A stretch of 10,914 nt of DNA from Novosphingobium sp. UBA1948. Lineage in GTDB: Bacteria > Pseudomonadota > Alphaproteobacteria > Sphingomonadales > Sphingomonadaceae. Of this stretch, positions 4,624 through 10,914 are shown in pieces. A model generated the notes under the pieces. That model saw nothing but the letters and a program-made list of their open reading frames with translations, was not told the origin of the DNA and did not search any database. Every line of letters starts with the position of its first letter. The first letter of the stretch is position 1. The position numbers were made by a program, and so were the translations under genes. The stretch lies in the NCBI GenBank assembly GCA_002336765.1, contig DDES01000014.1, positions 820-11,733 on the forward strand. The letters are read 5' to 3'.

Positions 4624-7344
4624 GTGAGCGACGACACCACCCTGACCGACCCCGCCAACCCGATGGGCGAATTCACCCGAATCGACATCGTTGACGAGAT
4701 GAAGACCAGCTACCTCGATTACGCGATGAGCGTGATCGTGGCGCGCGCGCTGCCCGATGTGCGCGACGGCTTGAAGCCCGTGCACCGCCGCATCCTGTGG
4801 ACCTGCCACGAAAACGGCTTCACCTCGAACAAGGCCTATCGCAAGTCGGCCCGTATCGTGGGTGACGCGATGGGTAAGTATCACCCGCATGGCGACTCGG
4901 CGATCTATGACGCGCTGGCGCGCATGACACAGGACTGGTCTATGCGCCTGCCGCTGATCGACGGTCAGGGCAACTTCGGCAGCATGGACCCCGATCCGCC
5001 AGCCTCGATGCGCTACACCGAAGCGCGTCTGGCCAAGGTGTCCGACCATCTGTTGGCAGACATCGACAAGAACACCGTCGATTTCACCCCCAACTATGAC
5101 GGCAGCGAGCATGAGCCGCAGGCCCTGCCCGCGCGCTTCCCCAATCTGCTGGTGAATGGCGCGGGCGGCATTGCCGTGGGCATGGCCACCAACATTCCGC
5201 CGCACAACCTTGGCGAGGTGATCGACGCCTGCTTTGCGGTGATGGACAATCCCGCTATCACCACCGACGAACTGATGCAGATCGTGCCCGGCCCCGATTT
5301 CCCGACGGCCCCGCTGATTCTGGGTCAGGGCGGCGCGCGCAACGCCTATAACACCGGCCGCGGCAGCATCATCATGCGCGCCCGCCACGAGATCGAGGAA
5401 ACCCGCGGCGATCGCCGCTCGATCGTGCTGACCTCGATCCCCTATCAGGTGGGCAAATCGAACCTTGTCGAAAAGCTGGCCGAAGCTGCCAAGGACAAGC
5501 GCATCGAAGGCATTTCCGACATCCGCGACGAATCGAGCCGCCTCGGCGTGCGCGTGGTGGTGGATCTCAAGCGCGATGCCACACCCGAAGTGGTGTTGAA
5601 CCAGATCTGGCGCAACACGCCCGCGCAATCCTCCTTCCCCGCCAATATGCTGGCCATTCGCGGCGGGCGCCCCGAAGTGCTGGCGCTCAAGGATTTCCTC
5701 ACCAGCTTCATCGCCTTCCGTGAGGAAGTCATCACCCGCCGCACCAAGTTCGAACTCAACAAGGCGCGCGACCGTGCGCATATCTTGCTGGGTCTGGTGG
5801 TGGCTGTCACCAATCTGGACGAGGTTGTGCGCATCATCCGTGGCGCGCCCAACCCCGCCGCCGCTCGCGCTGCGCTGCTGGCACGCGAATGGCCGATGGG
5901 CGAGATCGCGTCCTACATCCGTCTGGTGGAAGCCATCGAGGAAGGCAGCGACGAACTGTCTGCCGCCACCTACCGCCTGAGCGAGGTTCAGGTGAAGGCG
6001 ATCCTCGACCTGCGCCTGCACCGCCTCACCGCGCTGGGCCGCGACGAGATCGGCGACGAATTGGGCGGTCTGGCGACAGCCATTGCCGAATATCTCTCGA
6101 TTCTGGGCGATCGCGTGAAACTCTATGGCGTGATGCGTCAGGAACTCGCCGAGGTCCGCGCCGCCTATGCCACGCCGCGCCTGTCGGAAATCACCGCCGC
6201 CGCCGATGGCATTGACGATGAGGATCTGATCGAGCGCGACGATATGGTCGTGACGGTCACGCTCGATGGCTACATCAAGCGCACCCCCTTGAGCACCTTC
6301 CGCGCGCAGGCGCGGGGCGGCAAGGGGCGCGCCGGCATGGCCACCAAGGAAGAGGATGCCGTGGCGACGATGTTCGTCACCACCACGCATAATCCGGTGC
6401 TGTTCTTCAGCACGGCGGGCAAGGTCTATCGCCTCAAGGTCTACAAGCTGCCCGAAGGTGGCCCCGCCACCCGTGGCCGCCCGATTGTCAATCTGCTGCC
6501 CGCGCTCGACAAGGGCGAGACGATCCAGACCGTGCTGCCGCTTCCCGAGAACGAGGAAGAATGGGGCGCGCTTTCGGTGGTGTTTGCCACGGCCAAGGGC
6601 AATGTGCGCCGCAACAGCATGGACGCTTTCGCCAACATCCCCAGCAACGGCAAATTCGCCATGCGCTTCGAGGACGAGAGCGAGGATCGCCTGATCGGCG
6701 TGGCCCTGCTGTCCGAAGAGGATGATGTGCTGCTCGCCACCAAGCAGGGCAAGGCCATCCGCTTCGCCGCCGATGAAGTGCGAGAGTTCACTAGCCGCAC
6801 CTCGACCGGTGTGCGCGGCATGACACTGAAGAACGACGACGAGGTCATCTCGCTCTCGATCCTGCACCGCGTGGGCACCAGCAGCGAGGAACGCGAGGAA
6901 TACCTCAAGTTTGCGCCGTGGAAGGGCGAAAAGGACGGCGAACCCACACTGTCGACCGAACGGATGGAAGAACTGGCGCTGCGCGAACAGTTCATTCTCA
7001 CCGTTTGCGCCAATGGCTATGGCAAGCTGTCCTCGGCCTATGAATACCGTCGCACGGGCCGCGGTGGTCAGGGCATTACCAACATCGACAACATCGCCCG
7101 CAATGGCGAGGTGGTGGCCAGCTTCCCCGCCGTTCAGGCCGACCAGTTGATGCTGGTGACCGATCAGGCCAAGATGATCCGTCTGCCGCTGGCATCGCTG
7201 CGGGTGATCGGGCGCGGGTCGGCGGGCGTGCGCCTGTTCAACGTCGCGGATGACGAGCATGTCGTCTCGGCGGTGCGTCTGGATGACGAGGGCGAGGCAG
7301 CCGAAGCAGGCGAGGCCACACGTGGTGAGGCTTCAGGCGAATGA
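4624..7344 (+). CDS. gyrA: DNA gyrase subunit A
   Basis: A 906-residue GyrA, the breakage-reunion subunit of the A2B2 topoisomerase that adds negative supercoils with ATP. The N-terminal region DEMKTSYLDYAMSVIVARALPDVRDGLKPVHRRIL is diagnostic. The catalytic tyrosine is Y131 in ASMRYTEARL. The quinolone-resistance region KYHPHGDSAIYD keeps the sensitive-type Ser (S92, E. coli S83) and Asp (D96, E. coli D87). The GyrA box, which defines gyrase against topoisomerase IV, is at 562-568 as QARGGKG; E. coli has QRRGGKG. The C-terminal propeller contains an acidic insert near residues 752-785, as in other alphaproteobacteria, and an acidic tail. GTG at 4624 (VSDDTTLTDP) is preferred to TTG at 4540 from the usual N-terminus, although no Shine-Dalgarno sequence is clear. 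The stop overlaps the DUF952 start. Confidence 0.96.
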   Translation: MSDDTTLTDPANPMGEFTRIDIVDEMKTSYLDYAMSVIVARALPDVRDGLKPVHRRILWTCHENGFTSNKAYRKSARIVGDAMGKYHPHGDSAIYDALARMTQDWSMRLPLIDGQGNFGSMDPDPPASMRYTEARLAKVSDHLLADIDKNTVDFTPNYDGSEHEPQALPARFPNLLVNGAGGIAVGMATNIPPHNLGEVIDACFAVMDNPAITTDELMQIVPGPDFPTAPLILGQGGARNAYNTGRGSIIMRARHEIEETRGDRRSIVLTSIPYQVGKSNLVEKLAEAAKDKRIEGISDIRDESSRLGVRVVVDLKRDATPEVVLNQIWRNTPAQSSFPANMLAIRGGRPEVLALKDFLTSFIAFREEVITRRTKFELNKARDRAHILLGLVVAVTNLDEVVRIIRGAPNPAAARAALLAREWPMGEIASYIRLVEAIEEGSDELSAATYRLSEVQVKAILDLRLHRLTALGRDEIGDELGGLATAIAEYLSILGDRVKLYGVMRQELAEVRAAYATPRLSEITAAADGIDDEDLIERDDMVVTVTLDGYIKRTPLSTFRAQARGGKGRAGMATKEEDAVATMFVTTTHNPVLFFSTAGKVYRLKVYKLPEGGPATRGRPIVNLLPALDKGETIQTVLPLPENEEEWGALSVVFATAKGNVRRNSMDAFANIPSNGKFAMRFEDESEDRLIGVALLSEEDDVLLATKQGKAIRFAADEVREFTSRTSTGVRGMTLKNDDEVISLSILHRVGTSSEEREEYLKFAPWKGEKDGEPTLSTERMEELALREQFILTVCANGYGKLSSAYEYRRTGRGGQGITNIDNIARNGEVVASFPAVQADQLMLVTDQAKMIRLPLASLRVIGRGSAGVRLFNVADDEHVVSAVRLDDEGEAAEAGEATRGEASGE

Positions 7345-7673
7345 GCCTCGCCTACAAGGTGCTGACCGCGCCGCAGATGGCGCAATTGCTGGCTGACGGG
7401 GTGTTCAGGGGCGCGCCGGTGGATCTGGCCGATGGCTATATCCACCTCTCCGCCCTGCCCCAGCTTGCCGAGACGATCGACAAGCATTTCGCGGGCCAGT
7501 CGGACCTGTTTATCGCTTCGGTCGATCTGGCGGCACTGGGCGATGCGGTGAAATGGGAGGAATCGCGCGGTGCTGCGCTGTTCCCTCATATCTATGCCGA
7601 TCTGCCGCTGTCGGCGGTGGTGGCGCATGGGCCTTTGGCGCGCGCGGGTGACGGTTCGATCATCCTTCCCTGA
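7341..7673 (+). CDS. DUF952 domain protein
   Basis: A 110-residue protein of the DUF952 family. Visible family features are the N-terminal YKVLTAPQM, the central DGYIHLS with conserved His (35-41 region), VDLAALGDAVKWEESRGAALFPHIYADL, and a C-terminal Gly/Pro end. Members are small cytosolic proteins of unknown function; the conserved D-G-[FY]-I-H-[LC]-S segment suggests a ligand or catalytic pocket, but no reaction is established. Length is normal. The ATG overlaps the gyrA stop (ATGA at 7341-7344) and GGTGAGG lies 10 bp before it, so translation is probably coupled to gyrA. TrmFO begins 27 bp later. No role can be inferred from the neighbours beyond shared transcription. Confidence 0.88.
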   Translation: MSLAYKVLTAPQMAQLLADGVFRGAPVDLADGYIHLSALPQLAETIDKHFAGQSDLFIASVDLAALGDAVKWEESRGAALFPHIYADLPLSAVVAHGPLARAGDGSIILP

Positions 7674-7689
7674 CACGCCCTATGGCGCT

Positions 7690-7693
7690 AAGG
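7690..7693 (+). promoter_or_regulatory. Ribosome binding site of trmFO
   Basis: TAAGGCG contains AAGG 7 nt before the ATG at 7701, one of the few clear Shine-Dalgarno sequences in the window. It supports that start and the short 27-bp DUF952-trmFO gap. Confidence 0.65.
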
Positions 7694-7700
7694 CGCGGCC

Positions 7701-9080
7701 ATGACTTACGATATCCACATCATCGGCGGCGGTTTGGCGGGCAGCGAGGCGGCATGGCAGTTGGCCAAGCGCGGCTTCACGGTGCGCCTGTCGGAAATGC
7801 GCGGAACCGGCGAACGCAGCCCCGCGCATCAGGGCGATGGCTTGGCCGAACTGGTGTGCTCCAACTCCCTGCGCAGCGATGATGACACCGCCAATGCCGT
7901 GGGCCTGCTGCACTACGAGATGCGCGGGCTGGACAGCCTCATCATGCGCGCCGCCGACATGGCCCGCGTTCCGGCAGGATCGGCGCTGGCCGTGGATCGC
8001 GATGTGTTTTCCGCCGAGATCGAGCGCGCGCTGACCTCGCTGCCCAACCTCACCCTGACCCGCGAGCGCATCGATCACTTGCCGCAAGCGGGCATGACCA
8101 TCGTCGCCACCGGCCCGCTCACCGCCGCCGCGCTCGCGCAGAGTATTGGCGCGGCCACCGGCGCGGAAAGCCTCGCCTTTTTCGACGCCATTGCCCCCAT
8201 CGTCTATCGCGACAGCATCAATATGGACATCGCATGGCGCGCCGCCCGCTGGGACAAGGGCGCCGAAGCCAGCATCGCGCTGGGCAGCGACGGCAAGGAT
8301 TACATCAACTGCCCGATGACCAAGGTCGAATATCTCGCCTTCCGCGAGGAATTGTTGGCGGGCGAGAAGACCGTGTTCAAGGAATGGGAGGCCAACACCC
8401 CCTATTTCGACGGCTGCATGCCGATCGAAGTGATGGCCGAGCGTGGCGAGGATACGTTGCGCTTTGGCCCGATGAAGCCGGTGGGGCTGGATGATCCGCG
8501 CAGCGTTTCAGCACAGTTCCCGAATGGCCGCTGGCCCTATGCCGTGGTGCAATTGCGGCAAGACAACAAGCTGGGCACGATTTTCAACATGGTCGGTTTC
8601 CAGACCAAGCTGAAATATGCCGAGCAGACCCGCATTTTCCGCATGATCCCCGGGCTGGAGCAGGCCGAATTCGCACGGCTGGGCGGCTTGCACCGCAATA
8701 CTTTCCTTAATTCGCCTACTTTGCTCGACCGGCAATTGCGCCTCCAATCGGCGCCGCATATCCGTTTTGCAGGGCAGATCACCGGCTGCGAAGGCTATGT
8801 CGAGAGCGCCAGCGTCGGCCTGTTGGCGGGCGTGATGGCGGCACATGAACTGGCAGGCCGCGCATGGGTTGATCCGCCGCGCAGCACCGCGCTGGGCGCG
8901 CTGCTCGCTCATATCACCGGCGATGCCGAGGCCGAGACCTATCAGCCGATGAATGTCAATTTCGGCCTGTTCCCGCCGATTATCACCGAGAAGAAGATCA
9001 AGAAGCCGCAGCGCAAGCTCGTCTATACCGAGCGGGCCAAGGCCGATTTCCAGCCTTGGGCGGCAGTGGTCGGCGCTTAA
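7701..9080 (+). CDS. trmFO: Methylenetetrahydrofolate-tRNA-(uracil-5-)-methyltransferase TrmFO
   Basis: A 459-residue flavoprotein that makes 5-methyluridine at position 54 of the tRNA T-loop, taking the methylene carbon from 5,10-methylenetetrahydrofolate and using FADH2. The N-terminal Rossmann motif IHIIGGGLAGSEAAWQLA (5-22) binds FAD. ELVCSNSLRSD places Cys at residue 53, the same number as the conserved Cys of B. subtilis TrmFO. YINCPMTK holds the second conserved Cys (C204). RFGPMKPVGL, QLRQDNKLGTIFNMVGFQTKLK, the FAGQITGCEGYVES FAD-domain signature and NVNFGLFPP near the C-terminus are all family features. Length is normal. It is the last gene of the gyrA-DUF952-trmFO run and converges with the EF-hand gene, with only 11 bp between stop codons and no terminator seen there. 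Confidence 0.96.
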   Translation: MTYDIHIIGGGLAGSEAAWQLAKRGFTVRLSEMRGTGERSPAHQGDGLAELVCSNSLRSDDDTANAVGLLHYEMRGLDSLIMRAADMARVPAGSALAVDRDVFSAEIERALTSLPNLTLTRERIDHLPQAGMTIVATGPLTAAALAQSIGAATGAESLAFFDAIAPIVYRDSINMDIAWRAARWDKGAEASIALGSDGKDYINCPMTKVEYLAFREELLAGEKTVFKEWEANTPYFDGCMPIEVMAERGEDTLRFGPMKPVGLDDPRSVSAQFPNGRWPYAVVQLRQDNKLGTIFNMVGFQTKLKYAEQTRIFRMIPGLEQAEFARLGGLHRNTFLNSPTLLDRQLRLQSAPHIRFAGQITGCEGYVESASVGLLAGVMAAHELAGRAWVDPPRSTALGALLAHITGDAEAETYQPMNVNFGLFPPIITEKKIKKPQRKLVYTERAKADFQPWAAVVGA

Positions 9081-9091
9081 GGGGCAAGAGC

Positions 9092-9643
9092 CTAGTCTTC
9101 ATCCTCATCGGGCGCAGCCGCAGGCCGCTTGCCCTTGGCCGCAGGAGCCGCCTTGGCGCAGGCGCAGTCTGCCGCCTTTTGAGCGGCGCGCTCGGCCTTT
9201 TTGGCGTCCTGCACCGTGTAATAGGCGTTCAATTCCTCGCGACTGATAATGCCGTCGCCATTGCGGTCCACTTCCTTAAATCGGTTGGCGGTCTTCACCG
9301 CCCATTCCTCGAAACTGAGCAGATTGTCGCGGTTCACATCGAGTTTCTGGAAGGCTTTCACGCGCGTCGAGAGCATTTCATTGCGGTTGATGCTGCCATC
9401 GCGGTTGCGGTCATAGCGGTTGAAGCGCTTTTCCTCCTTGCTCATCAATTTCTTGACGACATTGGGCAAGGCCGCCCCCTTCCCGTGCGCGTCGGCCTCG
9501 GGCAACTGAATCTCACCCATGGATTGCGCGCCCATGTCCGGCGGCGGCGCGCCTTTTTCGAGGCTCGCGCGGCCCTGCCACCAGAAAAATCCCGCCCCCG
9601 CCAGCAGCAGCGCCGAAGCAGCCCCCAACACCACCCTGTTCAT
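9092..9643 (-). CDS. Membrane-anchored triple EF-hand protein
   Basis: A 183-residue protein with an N-terminal hydrophobic segment (about 4-22, VVLGAASALLLAGAGFFWW) that looks like an uncleaved anchor or signal peptide with the rest in the periplasm. Three EF-hand loops follow: DRNRDGSINRNE (78-89), DVNRDNLLSFEE (102-113) and DRNGDGIISREE (126-137). Loops 1 and 3 match the Ca2+-binding consensus DxNxDGxIxxxE well. Loop 2 has Asn for Gly at position 6 but keeps the metal-ligand residues. The C-terminus is an Ala/Lys-rich segment with a CAC pair (160-162) and an acidic end (DEDED). It is probably a calcium-binding envelope protein; its partner is unknown. The ATG at 9643 is supported by GAGGGGG 5 nt upstream. 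It follows the synthase-like gene by 35 bp, so the two may share a transcript. Confidence 0.85.
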   Translation of the reverse strand: MNRVVLGAASALLLAGAGFFWWQGRASLEKGAPPPDMGAQSMGEIQLPEADAHGKGAALPNVVKKLMSKEEKRFNRYDRNRDGSINRNEMLSTRVKAFQKLDVNRDNLLSFEEWAVKTANRFKEVDRNGDGIISREELNAYYTVQDAKKAERAAQKAADCACAKAAPAAKGKRPAAAPDEDED

Positions 9644-9648
9644 CGCAG

Positions 9649-9655
9649 CCCCCTC
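9649..9655 (-). promoter_or_regulatory. Ribosome binding site of the EF-hand gene
   Basis: On the minus strand GAGGGGG lies 5 nt before the ATG at 9643. It is the strongest Shine-Dalgarno-like sequence in the window and fixes the start. Confidence 0.7.
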
Positions 9656-9670
9656 GACGGTTAAGCTACG

Positions 9671-9687
9671 TAAATACCCTAAATACC
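9671..9687. repeat. Short tandem repeat across a stop codon
   Basis: TAAATACC occurs at 9671-9678 and 9680-9687, a 9-bp period with one C between copies. It spans the TAG stop (9681-9679) of the synthase-like gene and the gap before the EF-hand gene. It is AT-rich in a GC-rich setting. No function is recognised and it may be chance. Confidence 0.3.
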
Positions 9688-10287
9688 GAACAAGCCAAGC
9701 CGCATCAGCGTAAGCAGCGGGATTTTCTGCATTTTAGCCGGATCGCCCCGCCCGCGCGCAGCGATCCCGTGCAAAACCGCCAGCGGACGCTGCCCCCGCG
9801 GCAGGCGGCGCGCACGCCAGTCATGGTCGGCTATCAGGCGCTCCAGCACGGTGCGCTCGTCAGGATGGCCGAGATGCGCCGCGACATCGGCCAAGGCCCA
9901 GCCCCGCGCCATCGCCGCATCGCAACCCAGGGCGGCGATAGCTGTCACCCGCCCCTCAACCAGCGTCAGCAGCGCTTCCTGCGACAAGGGCGCCTCGCCC
10001 AGCAAAGCCTCCCAGCCATCGACCAGCCCCGTCAACACGCCATGCCCATCCTGCCAACAGACCAGCGCCGCCAGCAAGGGTTCGCCCTTCGGCCAAGCCT
10101 CGACCCGCTGCGCCAAGCGGTCGCGCCACCATGCCAGCTTCATCTGCGCCAGCATTGGTTCGCGCGCGCTGCGGACGATACCGCCCAGTCGTGTATCCAG
10201 CGCCAGCAGGGTGAGCCAGCGATCGCGGCTTTGTGCCGGTGCATAGGCCACCGCGAGGCGCCAATGGGGGGGGAGCGTGTCGAGCAT
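9679..10287 (-). CDS. Squalene/phytoene synthase-like protein lacking clear catalytic motifs
   Basis: A 202-residue protein. LPPHWRLAVAYAP, the LLALDTRLGGIV segment and especially REPMLAQMKLAWWRDRL resemble the start of the squalene/phytoene synthase fold, in particular the NDUFAF6-like branch that assists respiratory complex I assembly in mitochondria. True synthases have two Asp-rich motifs (DxxxD) for diphosphate-bound Mg2+; I cannot find either. The nearest acidic stretch is GHPDERTVLERLIADHDW. The protein is also shorter than the roughly 280-350 residues of active enzymes. A non-catalytic role is therefore more likely (inference). The ATG at 10287 is chosen because the fold-like sequence begins there; an upstream extension would run into the terminator. 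The gene lies between an intrinsic terminator and the EF-hand gene. A C8 tract covers codons 5-8. Confidence 0.68.
   Translation of the reverse strand: MLDTLPPHWRLAVAYAPAQSRDRWLTLLALDTRLGGIVRSAREPMLAQMKLAWWRDRLAQRVEAWPKGEPLLAALVCWQDGHGVLTGLVDGWEALLGEAPLSQEALLTLVEGRVTAIAALGCDAAMARGWALADVAAHLGHPDERTVLERLIADHDWRARRLPRGQRPLAVLHGIAARGRGDPAKMQKIPLLTLMRLGLFGI
10266..10273. repeat. G8/C8 homopolymer at the 5' end of the synthase-like gene
   Basis: Eight G on the plus strand (C8 in the coding sense) fall at codons 5-8 (Leu-Pro-Pro-His). Slippage by one base would frameshift the gene almost at its start. It could be a variable tract, a sequencing-error hotspot or simply codon choice. Confidence 0.7.
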
Positions 10288-10316
10288 GGTTCCGCTTAGG
10301 CATGCTGGAGACAAAA

Positions 10317-10354
10317 GAAAAGGCGCCCCGATCATCCGACCGGAGCGCCCTTTC
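10317..10354 (-). terminator. Intrinsic terminator after the E1 beta gene
   Basis: In the minus-strand sense GGGAAAGGGCGCTCCGG and CCCCGATC-flanked CGGGGCGCCTTTTC form a stem (plus-strand arms about 10317-10330 and 10341-10354) with one bulged base, one mismatch and a 10-nt loop. The stem is followed by TTTTCTTTTGT running to 10311. It lies just downstream of the E1 beta stop (10372) and before the synthase-like ATG (10287), so it separates the two transcription units. Confidence 0.8.
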
Positions 10355-10356
10355 CC

Positions 10357-10373
10357 AAAAAGCCGCGAGGCTT
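10357..10373 (-). terminator. Small second terminator-like hairpin at the E1 beta stop codon
   Basis: On the minus strand AAGCC TCGC GGCTT forms a 5-bp stem with a 4-nt loop, and its last two T belong to a T5 run (10361-10357). It overlaps the stop codon. The stem is short, so it may only support the main terminator downstream. Confidence 0.3.
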
Positions 10374-10914
10374 AGCCGCGATAGCAGACCTTGCGCGCCG
10401 CCGCGACGATACGCGGGGCGTCGATCACGGTCGCCTTTTCGAGGTTGAGCGCATAGGGCTGCGGCACATCCTCGTTGCAGACGCGCAGCACGGGGGCATC
10501 GAGATTGTCGAAGCCTTCCTCCATGCAGATCGTGGCGATCTCCGAAGCGATCGAGCAGGTCGGCCAGCCTTCTTCCGCCACGATCACGCGGTTGGTCTTG
10601 GCCAGCGATGCCAGCACCGTTTCCTTGTCGAGCGGGCGCAGCGTGCGCAGGTCGATCACCTCGGCGTCGATGCCGGTATCCTCGGCCGCCGCCAGCGCGA
10701 CATGGACCATGGTGCCATAGGCGAGGATGGTGACGGCGGAGCCCTCGCGCCGCGTCACCGCCTTGCCGAGCGGGACGGTGTAATGGCCTTCCGGCACCTC
10801 GGCGAGCTCATGCTTCGACCAGGCCGTGACCGGGCGCTCGTGATGGCCGTCGAAGGGACCGTTATAGAGCCGCTTCGGTTCCAGGAAGATCACCGGGTCG
10901 GGGTCCTCGATCGC
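10372..10914 (-). CDS. 2-oxoacid dehydrogenase E1 component, beta subunit (C-terminal part, partial)
   Basis: The gene runs off the window end; 180 C-terminal residues are present, about half of a normal E1 beta (roughly 330-350). It is the transketolase-like C-terminal region of the thiamine-diphosphate E1 that decarboxylates a 2-oxoacid and passes the acyl group to a lipoylated E2. The first part, VIFLEPKRLYNGPFDGHHER then WSKHELAEVPEGHYTVPLGKA, resembles branched-chain (BkdA2) E1 beta. YGTMVHVALAA and DLRTLRPLD are general family motifs. The end, EEGWPTCSIASEIA and NEDVPQPYALNLEKA, resembles pyruvate dehydrogenase E1 beta. Substrate is therefore left open between branched-chain 2-oxoacids and pyruvate. 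The E1 alpha gene is expected beyond the window edge. Lipoate for its partner E2 would come from LipA. It ends at tandem terminators. Confidence 0.88.
   Translation of the reverse strand, partial: AIEDPDPVIFLEPKRLYNGPFDGHHERPVTAWSKHELAEVPEGHYTVPLGKAVTRREGSAVTILAYGTMVHVALAAAEDTGIDAEVIDLRTLRPLDKETVLASLAKTNRVIVAEEGWPTCSIASEIATICMEEGFDNLDAPVLRVCNEDVPQPYALNLEKATVIDAPRIVAAARKVCYRG

Noticed and set aside
4888..4913. Possible quinolone-resistance substitutions in GyrA
   Set aside because: Ser and Asp at the two key positions (E. coli S83 and D87) are both present, so no resistance change is visible there.
4567..7260. Very long open frame antisense to gyrA (897 codons)
   Set aside because: It has no recognisable domain, is His/Gln/Gly-rich as expected from the mirrored codon bias of a GC-rich gene, and lies entirely opposite a certain gyrA.

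Overview
The window is a GC-rich stretch of ordinary chromosome from an alphaproteobacterium, most likely in Sphingomonadales (Novosphingobium/Sphingobium-like). The evidence is the type of protein sequence: GyrA with the GSMDPDPPASMRYTEARL active-site region and an acidic insert in the C-terminal domain, folate-dependent TrmFO instead of TrmA, and the alphaproteobacterial order ispF - pncC - COQ10/RatA - lipA. There are no rRNAs, tRNAs, CRISPR arrays, insertion sequences or phage genes. The assignment to order rests on recalled family sequences, not on a search.

Layout. Positions 1-747 (+) carry the end of ispF (isoprenoid synthesis) and pncC (NMN/pyridine-nucleotide recycling). They converge on a minus-strand pair, lipA then a COQ10/RatA START-domain protein (2167-763), linked to lipoate and ubiquinone metabolism. 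A divergent intergenic region of about 130 bp separates lipA from a beta-class carbonic anhydrase (2297-2965, +). That gene and a secreted TPR-like protein (4329-3049, -) converge on a perfect bidirectional terminator at 2994-3027. The 294-bp divergent region between the TPR gene and gyrA is the most feature-rich non-coding stretch. It holds a long hairpin beside the TPR ribosome binding site, an exact DnaA-box sequence, and a hairpin in the gyrA leader.

From 4624 to 9080 (+) lies a tight run of gyrA, a DUF952 protein (ATGA overlap) and trmFO, probably one transcript. Coming the other way, 10914-9092 (-), are the C-terminal half of a thiamine-diphosphate 2-oxoacid dehydrogenase E1 beta subunit, an intrinsic terminator, then a squalene/phytoene-synthase-like protein without clear catalytic aspartate motifs, and a membrane-anchored triple EF-hand protein.

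Functionally the region is housekeeping: isoprenoid precursors, lipoate for 2-oxoacid dehydrogenases, CO2/bicarbonate balance, DNA supercoiling and tRNA modification. I see no clear sign of an undescribed multi-gene system. The points most worth a second look are the regulatory structures between the TPR gene and gyrA, the mixed family character of the E1 beta subunit, the degenerate synthase-like protein with a C8 tract at its 5' end, and the EF-hand anchor protein.
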